DNA from: Candidatus Sumerlaeota bacterium
GTDB taxonomy: Bacteria > Sumerlaeota > Sumerlaeia > JADFCT01
Assembly (NCBI GenBank): GCA_026398575.1
Contig: JAPLSP010000678.1
Span: forward strand, 1 to 22,400
DNA length: 22,400 bases
Direction: 5' to 3'
Position numbers and translations under genes: made by a program
Notes under the pieces: model-generated
What the model saw: only the letters and a program-made list of their open reading frames with translations
Databases searched by the model: none
Told to the model about the DNA's origin: nothing
Shown: one piece after another, positions 8,533 through 15,751 of the stretch
Layout of the letters: every line of letters starts with the position of its first letter
Position numbering within the stretch: position 1 is the first letter of the stretch

Positions 8533-8952
8533 CTAAAGGAACATGACTTCGCCTTGAGAAATGGACAGATACAGGGATTTTTGGCCAAATTCCTTCTTTA
8601 TTTTCATTAAATAATTCTTCAATTCATTCATGCGCGACTTTCGTACGGCGATCACGTAGCGGCGCGAAGTCTCAAACTGGGTTACTTTGCCGTCATAATA
8701 TGCGCCTTTATACAAGCCCTCATACGTATAGCCTCCGAACTTGCGCGCCATATCCTGTTCCAGCCACTGGAAACGGGATTCCTCAAACGGCGCGCCCTGA
8801 TTGTCTTTGATGGGAAGCAGAAACCGGGCCTCCACATAAGAATCCGGCGCTTTTCCGCCCATGTCCTTGACCGAGCACCCCGCCGCCGCAAGCAGGACAA
8901 GAAGAAGCGCAAAACTGATCGCCGAGCTTCGAAGAGCATAACGAGCATTCAT
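8533..8952 (-). CDS. Small lipoprotein of unknown function
   Basis: This 139-residue protein has a clear lipoprotein signal. A positively charged start (MNARYALRSS) is followed by a hydrophobic core and the lipobox LAAAGC, with lipidation expected on C26. The mature part has no motif I can assign. It contains KFGGYTYEGLYKGAYYDGK and SRRYVIAVRKSRMNELKNYL, and ends in SLYLSISQGEVMFL. The alternation suggests a small mixed alpha/beta domain. The start at 8952 has CAGGAG 7 nt upstream. It points the same way as the McsA-like gene but is separated from it by about 180 nt containing a tandem repeat, so an operon is uncertain. It lacks an obvious Asp at +2, so outer-membrane sorting would be expected if the Lol rules apply. 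Confidence 0.8.
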   Translation of the reverse strand: MNARYALRSSAISFALLLVLLAAAGCSVKDMGGKAPDSYVEARFLLPIKDNQGAPFEESRFQWLEQDMARKFGGYTYEGLYKGAYYDGKVTQFETSRRYVIAVRKSRMNELKNYLMKIKKEFGQKSLYLSISQGEVMFL

Positions 8953-8987
8953 AAAGCCACTCCTGGCCTATGCTATTTCCTGATGCC

Positions 8988-9009
8988 GAAAGACAACATG
9001 TTGTCGTTC
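8988..9009. repeat. 22-bp palindrome (CAACATGTTG core), copy 1
   Basis: This near-perfect palindrome is built on half-sites GAAAGACAACA and TGTTGTCGTTC, with one mismatch and a perfect 14-bp core GACAACATGTTGTC. A second, perfect copy is at 12938-12959. It lies 6 nt from the inverted CGGAT repeat at 9016-9078, and the second copy is likewise next to an inverted CGGAT pair. Confidence 0.75.
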
Positions 9010-9015
9010 ATTGCC

Positions 9016-9078
9016 ATCCGTGTTATCCGCGAAATCCGTGGTTGAAAGTTAACCACGGATTTCGCGGATAACGCGGAT
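9016..9078. repeat. 28-bp inverted repeat of CGGAT boxes (variant module pair)
   Basis: The arms 9016-9043 and 9051-9078 are reverse complements with a single mismatch, around a 7-nt loop. Each arm carries three CGGAT boxes spaced exactly 9 nt apart behind an AACCA head. This is a variant of the 41-nt CGGAT module seen at 12820, 15579 and 19596. The pair is oriented with the heads inward. It lies between the lipoprotein gene's upstream side and the 3' end of the ATPase gene. Confidence 0.85.
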
Positions 9079-9160
9079 GCTGCGCCGCGAAGCAGCATAT
9101 TTTTGCAGACGGTATTTGCGAAAATCCTAGTCATTATCGTCAATTGCCAGGTATTTGCTG

Positions 9161-9198
9161 TTGGATATTGGACATTGGATATTGAACATTGGACATTC
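9161..9198. repeat. TTGGATA/TTGGACA short tandem repeat
   Basis: Five imperfect 7-8-nt units of the form TTGGATA, TTGGACA or TTGAACA follow each other and end on the stop codon of the ATPase gene. This is simple-sequence DNA and no function is evident. Confidence 0.7.
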
Positions 9199-10943
9199 TA
9201 CTCGATCCTTGGTTTTGCTTTCTTGGCGACGCCAACAATCATATCGAGTTTTTCCCGAACTTCCGCTGCGATCTGGTCCTTCGGCATCAGCGGCGCCAAT
9301 TGATAGTATTCCGATTTCCGCAGCAACAAGGGAAGTCCAAGTTTCTTGAAGAATGCGGAAAAAAGCGGTTCCAGGAAATCATCGGAGACTTTGATATCCG
9401 GGGACCAGGGCTCTGGCTTGCCTAGTGTTCGCAAAGCGCTGGAAATTTCCTGGATGGCCTCACGCATTGCCTGTTCGCGTTTTGCCAATTCAGCAACGCC
9501 AAACAAGTCATTGGGGACATCATGCCGCGCGTAAGCAAGAAGCGTTTCTTCCGTGCAAAGATAGTTTTCGATTTCGCGCCGCTGCCACATCATCTCAAGG
9601 AGCGGCATGCCCTGCTGAAGGTTTTTATCCAAACGGTCAAAGAGCGCAACCCCGACCATATCCGGTTTCGCTTCGCGCAATCCAAAGAAGTGGTCTTCCG
9701 CCCGTTTAGGCAGGTTCGTGGCCACATAATGGACAAAGGGTCTTTCCAGAAAAGCCTGCGCTTCATGGTCCAGTATTTTAGCGAAAGTTTTCAAGATCGC
9801 CAGGTCAGTTGAGTTCTCCAAATAAAGCGCCCATCCCGTCTGCTGCGCCTGATAATATTGGTCGAAGCCGATATCTCGAAGCGCCTTGAGAACCTGAGAA
9901 CCTCGATCATCTATGCGATGCGGTTTGCCGACAAAGGCAATGACTGTGTCACGTTCCGCTGCTTCATTCAGAAGCACTTCGGAATGACTGGCGGCGATAA
10001 TTTGCGAGCCTTGCCGTTCAGCAGTTTCACACAGGACGGAATAAATTTGCCGTTGGCGCAAGATTTCAAGGTGGGCATCCGGCTCATCCAACAGAAGAAT
10101 GGCGCCTGGATTGGCGTATAAATGGGCGAGCAGAAGAAGCGTTTGTTGAAGGCCGCGGCCGGAGGAGAGCAAATCCAATAGAATTCCGTTGGGCTCTTGA
10201 TAAGCCATTTCGATCTCGCCGCGTTCACTGATAAAAACCGGGGGCTGAAGCTTGATTCCAAAAAGCATTACGATTTGGCGGGTAAGCGAATTCCAGTTTT
10301 CTGGATTTTCAGACGAATATATTTGATAGCAAAGATTGCGCAAGACTTGCGCAGTTTGACCTTCGCCTATCAAAACATTTATGCTTCCTGGCTCCCATTT
10401 GGGCTCTTTAGCTGCCAATCCGGACATCGGGGGAAGATAGGCAATATGAATGAAAGCGGATTCTGAAGGTATCAGCATTCTTTCCGCTTTTGTCTTTTGG
10501 TTAATGCGAAGGGGGCGACAGTAAAAAGATTCTTCATTGGCATAATCAAACTCGAGGCCGCAGGTCCAGGCTTTGTCGTTGCTTACGCCATCTACAATTA
10601 TTTCTATGCATATATTTCTTGTTTTCTGCTCCGGCTTGGCATCCGCGTTTTGATTCCGCTGAATATCGCGAACATGTAAGTCATGCCATAGCAGCTTGGC
10701 ATTAGGGACAGGAACCGAAAGCAAATCGCGCCGGTTAATTGCAGCGCCCGGCCGCTTATCAGGAACATCTTTGCCTTTTCGCTTTTCATTCCAGCGTTGC
10801 ACGCCTTTTTCACAGAGCGCCAAGGCTTGGAGCGCCGTGCTTTTGCCGCAGTTGTTGGGGCCTATGAAAATAACCGTCTTCCCCAGCTCGATATCCGCTT
10901 CCTCGAATCGCTTGAAGTTTCGTATTCGCAATCGGGTTAGCAT
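9198..10943 (-). CDS. OLD-like AAA/ABC-type ATPase with C-terminal TOPRIM-like domain
   Basis: This 581-residue protein has an SMC/RecF/ABC-type ATPase. The Walker A is GPNNCGKST (28-36), the ABC signature LSSGR is at 259-263, the Walker B AILLLDEPDAH is at 281-291, and the switch histidine is in AASHS (H320). A long insert separates the ATPase halves. The C-terminal part fits a TOPRIM fold: an acidic residue in LYLENSTD (E376), a D-rich strand ALFDRLDK (D436, D439) and REIENYL near 456-462, as in OLD-family nucleases. OLD proteins act in DNA processing and phage defence, alone or with a UvrD-like helicase; no helicase is seen here. The ribosome-binding site AAGGA overlaps the stop of dnaJ, so translation is probably coupled to the chaperone genes. 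Nuclease activity is inferred. Confidence 0.85.
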   Translation of the reverse strand: MLTRLRIRNFKRFEEADIELGKTVIFIGPNNCGKSTALQALALCEKGVQRWNEKRKGKDVPDKRPGAAINRRDLLSVPVPNAKLLWHDLHVRDIQRNQNADAKPEQKTRNICIEIIVDGVSNDKAWTCGLEFDYANEESFYCRPLRINQKTKAERMLIPSESAFIHIAYLPPMSGLAAKEPKWEPGSINVLIGEGQTAQVLRNLCYQIYSSENPENWNSLTRQIVMLFGIKLQPPVFISERGEIEMAYQEPNGILLDLLSSGRGLQQTLLLLAHLYANPGAILLLDEPDAHLEILRQRQIYSVLCETAERQGSQIIAASHSEVLLNEAAERDTVIAFVGKPHRIDDRGSQVLKALRDIGFDQYYQAQQTGWALYLENSTDLAILKTFAKILDHEAQAFLERPFVHYVATNLPKRAEDHFFGLREAKPDMVGVALFDRLDKNLQQGMPLLEMMWQRREIENYLCTEETLLAYARHDVPNDLFGVAELAKREQAMREAIQEISSALRTLGKPEPWSPDIKVSDDFLEPLFSAFFKKLGLPLLLRKSEYYQLAPLMPKDQIAAEVREKLDMIVGVAKKAKPRIE

Positions 10944-10952
10944 GGGGCTTCC

Positions 10953-11921
10953 TTATTTTAAGGATTTCGCGAATTCCTCGAACAAGACTCTTTGCCGCTC
11001 GGTCAAGTCCTTGGGGAGGCGCACTTCGATGGTGGCGTAATGGTCGCCGCGCGCGCCGTCTCGCGTGGGGCCGCCCTGACCGCGGAGTTTGAAGGTCTGG
11101 CTTGGCTGCGTGCCAGGGGGAATTCTCAACGTCACCGCTTTGTCCAGCGTCTGAATGCTGGCTGTGCCTCCCAGCATGGAGGTTGCCAGATCAATCTGTA
11201 CTTTGGAATGAATATCCGGGCCTTCGCGCGTGAAGATCGGATGCGGCAGAACATGAATAGTGATGAGCAATGATCCGGCCTGCCCGCTGCCGAGGCCGGC
11301 CTCGCCGGCGCCCGACAAGCGTATCTTTTGACCGTCGCCGATGCCGGGCGGAATCTTCACCGACACATCCTTGGTGGTTTCCCGCGGAATCCCGCGCGCG
11401 TCCGGTTCAGTCATCCGGACGGTGATTTTCTGTTTGCCGCCGCGCACGGCCATTTCAAAGGGGATGTCCAGCGAGGCGGTGATGTCCTGGGCGGCGGGCT
11501 GGGGGGGGGCTTGGGGTTCCCCTCGGAATCTCCCTTTCAATCCGCCGCCTCCCAGCAGCGATTCCAAGATGCTGCTGAAACCGCCTCCATCTGTGAAAGT
11601 TTCGAATGAGCCGCCCCGACCGCCGCTTTTGGGAGCGCCCCCGGCGCCGGGAAAAGGTCCGCCGCCGCCGAAGGGACCGCCGAAATATTGTCCGCCGCCA
11701 AAACCGCCCCGGCGAAGCGCATCGTATTCCTTCCGCTTTTTCTCGTCTCCCAATATTTCATAAGCCTGACTGATTTCCTTGAATTTTTCTTCTGCGCGCT
11801 TGTCGCCTTTGGTGCGGTCGGGATGATAGCGCCGGGCCAGGCGGCGGAAGGACTTCTTGATCTCTTCGGCGCTGGCGGTGGCGCCGAGCCCAAGCAATTT
11901 ATATAAATCACGCTCCATCAT
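10953..11921 (-). CDS. dnaJ: DnaJ/CbpA-type co-chaperone without zinc finger (class B)
   Basis: DnaJ delivers clients to Hsp70 (DnaK) and stimulates its ATPase. The 322-residue protein has an N-terminal J domain (residues about 5-70) with HPD at 33-35 and SQAYEILGDEKKR. A long Gly/Phe-rich region follows (about 72-130), then the beta-sandwich peptide-binding domains with VKIPPGIGDGQKIRLSG and LRIPPGTQPSQTFKLRGQG. The CxxCxGxG zinc repeats of class A DnaJ are absent, so it is a class B (CbpA-like) protein. The start at 11921 has AGGAGG 8 nt upstream; a longer reading to 11993 is less likely. It lies 68 nt after grpE and 9 nt before the OLD-like gene, consistent with one operon. dnaK and hrcA are not in the window and no CIRCE operator was seen. 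Confidence 0.92.
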   Translation of the reverse strand: MMERDLYKLLGLGATASAEEIKKSFRRLARRYHPDRTKGDKRAEEKFKEISQAYEILGDEKKRKEYDALRRGGFGGGQYFGGPFGGGGPFPGAGGAPKSGGRGGSFETFTDGGGFSSILESLLGGGGLKGRFRGEPQAPPQPAAQDITASLDIPFEMAVRGGKQKITVRMTEPDARGIPRETTKDVSVKIPPGIGDGQKIRLSGAGEAGLGSGQAGSLLITIHVLPHPIFTREGPDIHSKVQIDLATSMLGGTASIQTLDKAVTLRIPPGTQPSQTFKLRGQGGPTRDGARGDHYATIEVRLPKDLTERQRVLFEEFAKSLK

Positions 11922-11989
11922 GCGACAAGCCTCCTTATGTCTCTTCCCGTAAGTACTTCTATTCGCAAATATGTCACTGAGTTTATGCC

Positions 11990-12535
11990 TCAAAGCCCCA
12001 AGTCGTCCGACAGACCCGGCGCCGCAGCGACAATCACGCTCGCAGGGCGCAATATCATGTCTTTGAACAGATAGCCTTCCTCCGTCACTTCCACGACGTG
12101 TCCTTCGCTTTCCGGTTCCTGCGCCGGCGCCAAGCCCACGGCTTTATGCCGTTCCGGATCGAAAATCTCGCCCAAGGCGTTCATTGGCTCCAGTCCCGCT
12201 TGCGCGAGAATTTGGCGGAATTGCTCGCCAATCGCGCGAAGGCCGTCGGTGTAAGGCGTGAGCGTGTCCGGCGCGGGCAGATGCTCTTCCGCGCGCACAA
12301 AACCGTCATGGATGGGCAGAAGCAATGCGATCAATTCGGCTTGGGCCTTGGCGCCTGCCTCGGCTTTTTCATTTTCCGTGCGCTTGCGGTAGTTGTCGAA
12401 TTCCGCCTGCAGCCGGCGCAGCTGGTCAAGCAGGTATCCGGCATTCTCGCTCTTTTCGGAGCGGCCCAGCGCGATGTTTTTTATTTTATTCAGCAATTCC
12501 CCACTGCCTTTCCATAATCGGTAGCAAGGTGACAT
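11990..12535 (-). CDS. grpE: GrpE nucleotide exchange factor of Hsp70
   Basis: GrpE releases ADP from DnaK. The 181-residue protein has the expected N-terminal coiled-coil (LLDQLRRLQAEFDNYRKRTENEK region, about 35-58), a four-helix segment (ALLLPIHDGFVRAEEHL) and the C-terminal beta domain with IFDPERHKAVG and VTEEGYLFKDMILRPASVIVA. The length is normal. The start is uncertain: ATG at 12535 lacks a clear Shine-Dalgarno, unlike its neighbours, and residues 1-14 could be spurious if a TTG near 12496 is used. It is first in a minus-strand run grpE-dnaJ-ATPase. The upstream intergenic region (12536-13252) should hold its promoter, but no sigma-32 or CIRCE element is evident. Confidence 0.93.
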   Translation of the reverse strand: MSPCYRLWKGSGELLNKIKNIALGRSEKSENAGYLLDQLRRLQAEFDNYRKRTENEKAEAGAKAQAELIALLLPIHDGFVRAEEHLPAPDTLTPYTDGLRAIGEQFRQILAQAGLEPMNALGEIFDPERHKAVGLAPAQEPESEGHVVEVTEEGYLFKDMILRPASVIVAAAPGLSDDLGL

Positions 12536-12819
12536 TATGCGTGCGCGGGTTTTGATTCAAGCCTTACATCTCGCGAAAGCGGAATTATGGGATGACAAAA
12601 TGGTGAAGGATAAAATGACTGATGACAAATGGATGACAAAACAATGGATGACAAAACAATGGATAGGAAAACCATCTTTGGCGCAATGAGGGGAATCGCT
12701 GATATACGCTAACAAGCGCTAATGACTAGGATTTTTTCAAACTCTGTTAGAAAAAATGTCCGATTGCGGCGCCAGAGAATTAGGTGGCTTGTTCATGGCG
12801 CCCGTGCCTATTGCTGAAA

Positions 12820-12920
12820 ATCCGTCATGATTCGCCCGATCCGCCCAATCCGTGTTCTATAACAAAAAATCAGATTGGGATAGAACACGGATGGGGCGGA
12901 TCGGGCAGATTGACACAGAT
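12820..12920. repeat. Inverted pair of 41-nt CGGAT modules, heads inward
   Basis: Module copies lie at 12820-12860 (minus orientation) and 12880-12920 (plus orientation), separated by 19 nt. Each has the head ATAGAACA and then four pentamer boxes at module positions 9, 18, 27 and 37. The minus copy reads CGGAT, CGGAT, CGAAT, CGGAT; the plus copy reads CGGAT, CGGAT, CAGAT, CAGAT. The inner 28 bp of the arms would pair as a strong hairpin with two mismatches. Confidence 0.85.
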
Positions 12921-12937
12921 TTTTTCGTAGTTTGTGC

Positions 12938-12959
12938 GAACGACAACATGTTGTCGTTC
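12938..12959. repeat. 22-bp perfect palindrome (CAACATGTTG core), copy 2
   Basis: The two halves GAACGACAACA and TGTTGTCGTTC are exact reverse complements with no loop, so it reads more like a dimeric protein-binding site than an RNA hairpin. The other copy is at 8988-9009. It lies 17 nt from a CGGAT module pair. Confidence 0.85.
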
Positions 12960-13252
12960 ATTTTGATAATGGGATATCTCCCCATATTCATCGTTAATGA
13001 ATTGGGAATTTTGATTTTATGCGGAATTTCAAAGCCTTTGAGGGAATGGCGCCGAATGTATCTGTTGACAGCAAATTATGTAATTGTGATGACTTGGTAA
13101 GGTCTTTCACGCCAGCGTAAATATATAAAATTCAATAATTTATCTATTTGGCCATTTGGCGCGTTGATTGCGATATGCCTTCCATAGAATGCATGGCCGC
13201 TCACAGCCCACTTACCATTCAAGAGCGGTCATAAGAAAAAGGAGATACGAAA

Positions 13253-15568
13253 ATGCTACACACAGCCACGGCAGGAATCACGAGAAATCATGCTGACATT
13301 CGCTTCCGCCTTGCCATTCGGAGGCAGGAAGCCATGCAATATCTTGGAGATGGTATCAAGGCAGGTTGGGTGGTCCTGATGGGGATCGCACTGATATGGC
13401 TGCTCCTGAGCGCCACGTCCGCGCGCGCCGCAGGACTCCTTATTGCGGACAACGGGCTCGGCGGCGTTCTCGAGATCGAAGAGCATGAAGCGCGCGTCAC
13501 CATCAACAACGGCGTCGCCATCACCGAAGTCACCCAGGTTTTCCGCAACACCGAAAACCGGCAGGTCGAAGCGCTCTACACCTTCCCGGTCCCCAAAGCC
13601 GCCTCGGTGGCGAATTTCAGCATGTGGATCAATGGCAAGGAAATGACCGGCGAAGTGCTTGAAAAAAAGCGTGCGCGGGAAATCTACAACACCTACAAAC
13701 AGCAACGACGCGATCCGGGATTGCTCGAACAGACGGACTACAAAACCTTCGAGATGCGCATTTTCCCCATCGGTCCCAATGCCGCCCAAAAGGTCCGCAT
13801 TGTGATTTATCAGGAACTGGACTTCGATCACGATTGGGGCGCCTACGTCTATCCGCTGGCCACGGTCGCCCGCAAAAACATTGACCAGCGCGTCAAGGGC
13901 AAGTTCACCTTCAACCTCGATGTCAAATCGGAAATTCCGATTGTGAAGATGGAAAGCCCCAGCCACTCCTCCAAGATCGCCGTCGCTCCCCACAGCGAAA
14001 ATTATTATCAGGCCAGTCTGGAGGCAGTGGGGGGCGATCTGAGCCGCGACCTGGTGGTGGCTTATAATATCTCGCGTCCGCGCACCGGCATTGACATGAT
14101 CGTCTCCAAGCAGAGCAGGGAGGACGGCTATTTCCGCCTGACCCTGACGGCGGGCGAAGAGCTCAAAGCCATTGGCGGCGGGGCAGGCAAAGATTATCTT
14201 TTCATCCTGGACGTCTCGGGCAGCATGGATCGCGACGGCAAACTGCAAACCTCGCGCAATTCGGTGGGGGCCTTCATCAAAGCGCTTGGCAAGGAAGATC
14301 GCTTCGAAGTGATGACCTTCAATATTCAGCCTGCGATGCTCTTCAGCCAGCTGGCGGCGGTCAGCGAGGACAATAGCAAGCGGGCGCTGGAGTTCCTCGA
14401 CTCGCAGCAGGCGCGCGGCGGCACTCTGCTCAAGCCCGCGCTGGAGGCCGCCTGGCGCTATGGCGAAAAAGACCGCGAGATGATCGTCGTCATCCTGAGC
14501 GATGGCATGTCGGAGCCGCAAGAGCGCGTCGCCCTTCTGGAAATGGCGAAGAAAAAACCAGCATACTCGCGCATCTTCTGCATCGGCATCGGAAACGAAG
14601 TCAACCGTCCGCTCCTCCAGCAGTTGGCCGAAGACGCCGGCGGGCTGGCGGCGTTTATTTCCCAGGGAGATGACTTCGGACGCCAGGCTGCGGCTTTGCG
14701 GCGCAAACTCATGCGGCCCGTGGCCGGCAATCTGAATCTCAAATTCGAGGGCATTGAAGTTTATGATCTCGAACCGCAGACGATGCCCAATCTCTTCTAT
14801 GGCGCGCCCGTCAGCGTCTATGGACGCTACAAGAGAGACGGCAAGGCCACGGTGACGCTGCAGGGAACAATTGGCGGCAATACCTTGAACAAAGCCCTTG
14901 AACTGCAATTTCCGGCTTCCGATGCGGCGAATCCGGAGATCGAGCGGATGTGGGCATGGAACAAGACGCAGCGGTTGCTGAAGGAAGCGGACAAGACGGG
15001 ATCGCGCGACTCGGTCATTGATGAGATTGTGCGCCTGGGCGAGGGATACTCCATCGTCACGGAATACACGTCGTTTCTCGTGCTCGAAAACGACGCGGAA
15101 TACAGCCGCTGGAAGATCGAACGGCGCAATGCGCTGCGGGTCGAGCGCGACCGCACGGCGCAGGACCGGCTTCGCAAGCAATTCGAGGAGATGCGGATGA
15201 AAGCGCTGGCGAACCTGGGCCCCGCGCCGCGACCGGTCGGCGCCGCCGCCAAGGATGGGCAGCGGCTGGCAATGGCCAATCCGCTCAATGCTCCGGAAAT
15301 CATTACGTCCGATATCCCAATGCCGCAAGGAGTCCCGACGGCGCCCAACCCGCAGAATACATCGTCGCAGAATCCGAATGCGCAGCCTCAGTCGGCGCCC
15401 AATCCGCCCGCGCCTGCGCCGGCGTCCCGTCCATCGCGCGGAGTGAATATTGATCTGCCAAGTTTCGGCGGGGGCGGGGGCGGCGCGCCCGATCCGCTGA
15501 GCGCGCTGCTTGCGCTGATTCTGGGAGGGGCCGGATGGATGAATCTGCGGAGGAAGAGACAGAACTGA
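13253..15568 (+). CDS. Secreted VIT/von Willebrand A domain protein with GlyGly-CTERM-like sorting signal
   Basis: The 771-residue exported protein has a hydrophobic signal or anchor at about 39-59 ending in SARAAG. A VIT domain follows (about 63-190; TEVTQVFRNTENRQVEALYTF region). The vWA domain (about 314-490) has an intact MIDAS: DVSGS (D320, S322, S324), T391 in RGGT and D417 in LSDG, so metal-dependent ligand binding is likely. The tail (about 680-735) is rich in Pro, Asn and Gln. The C-terminus is a run of six Gly (739-744), a hydrophobic stretch (749-765) and RRKR (766-769), the three-part pattern of GlyGly-CTERM signals processed by rhombosortase. A rhombosortase-like gene follows. 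The start at 13253 has AAGGAG 8 nt upstream; an alternative ATG at 13334, also with a Shine-Dalgarno, would give a more usual signal peptide. Ligand unknown. Confidence 0.92.
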   Translation: MLHTATAGITRNHADIRFRLAIRRQEAMQYLGDGIKAGWVVLMGIALIWLLLSATSARAAGLLIADNGLGGVLEIEEHEARVTINNGVAITEVTQVFRNTENRQVEALYTFPVPKAASVANFSMWINGKEMTGEVLEKKRAREIYNTYKQQRRDPGLLEQTDYKTFEMRIFPIGPNAAQKVRIVIYQELDFDHDWGAYVYPLATVARKNIDQRVKGKFTFNLDVKSEIPIVKMESPSHSSKIAVAPHSENYYQASLEAVGGDLSRDLVVAYNISRPRTGIDMIVSKQSREDGYFRLTLTAGEELKAIGGGAGKDYLFILDVSGSMDRDGKLQTSRNSVGAFIKALGKEDRFEVMTFNIQPAMLFSQLAAVSEDNSKRALEFLDSQQARGGTLLKPALEAAWRYGEKDREMIVVILSDGMSEPQERVALLEMAKKKPAYSRIFCIGIGNEVNRPLLQQLAEDAGGLAAFISQGDDFGRQAAALRRKLMRPVAGNLNLKFEGIEVYDLEPQTMPNLFYGAPVSVYGRYKRDGKATVTLQGTIGGNTLNKALELQFPASDAANPEIERMWAWNKTQRLLKEADKTGSRDSVIDEIVRLGEGYSIVTEYTSFLVLENDAEYSRWKIERRNALRVERDRTAQDRLRKQFEEMRMKALANLGPAPRPVGAAAKDGQRLAMANPLNAPEIITSDIPMPQGVPTAPNPQNTSSQNPNAQPQSAPNPPAPAPASRPSRGVNIDLPSFGGGGGGAPDPLSALLALILGGAGWMNLRRKRQN

Positions 15569-15578
15569 TGTCGCCTTT

Positions 15579-15714
15579 ATAGAACACGGATAGCACGGAT
15601 GTCGCGGATCGTGACGGATTTTCACAAAGTCACAATCCGTGAAAATCCGCCCGATCCGTCGCATCCGTGTTCTATCCACAATAGTCCACCCGATCCGTCG
15701 CATCCGTGTTCGAT
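15579..15714. repeat. Inverted pair of 41-nt CGGAT modules, heads outward, plus a partial third copy
   Basis: The plus copy is at 15579-15619 and the minus copy at 15635-15675. Both have the ATAGAACA head and CGGAT boxes at positions 9, 18, 27 and 37. The 4-5-nt spacers between boxes differ between the two arms (AGCA, GTCG, CGTGA against GCGA, CGGG, TTTCA), so the boxes but not the spacers are conserved. A partial minus copy with two boxes follows at about 15693-15714. The structure begins 11 nt after the stop of the vWA gene and may end or weaken its transcript. Confidence 0.88.
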
Positions 15715-15751
15715 CAGAATAGCGCTGCGCACTGCAAAAGGATGATACTCC

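Larger units (their letters stand above)
12536..13252. other. Divergent intergenic region between grpE and the VIT/vWA gene
   Basis: These 717 nt hold no convincing gene. They contain a degenerate ATGACAAA-type tandem repeat at about 12590-12664, whose last two units (GGATGACAAAACAAT at 12631-12645 and 12646-12660) are perfect 15-bp copies. They also contain an inverted pair of CGGAT modules at 12820-12920 and a perfect 22-bp palindrome at 12938-12959. The AT-rich stretch 13060-13145 is the likely promoter region of the plus-strand block, with a perfect TTGACA at 13065-13070, but no well-spaced -10 box could be assigned. Confidence 0.7.

Noticed and set aside
8515..8536. AGGC-T8-GCCT hairpin at the end of the lipoprotein gene as a terminator
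   Set aside because: The stem is only four base pairs and the T-run is inside the loop, not after the stem.
12852..13100. 82-codon open frame in the grpE upstream region
   Set aside because: It starts inside a CGGAT module and crosses the 22-bp palindrome; there is no ribosome-binding site and no similarity to a known family.
13197..13230. Inverted repeat CCGCTC/GAGCGG before the vWA gene as an operator
   Set aside because: Only about six bases pair across a 20-nt gap, which is expected by chance.
12536..13252. CIRCE operator upstream of grpE
   Set aside because: No TTAGCACTC-N9-GAGTGCTAA or close variant was found on either strand.
13256..15703. Long 815-codon open frame antisense to the VIT/vWA gene
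   Set aside because: The composition is Arg/His-rich with no recognisable domain, and it mirrors a well-supported gene with signal, VIT and MIDAS motifs. It is a shadow frame of GC-rich coding DNA.
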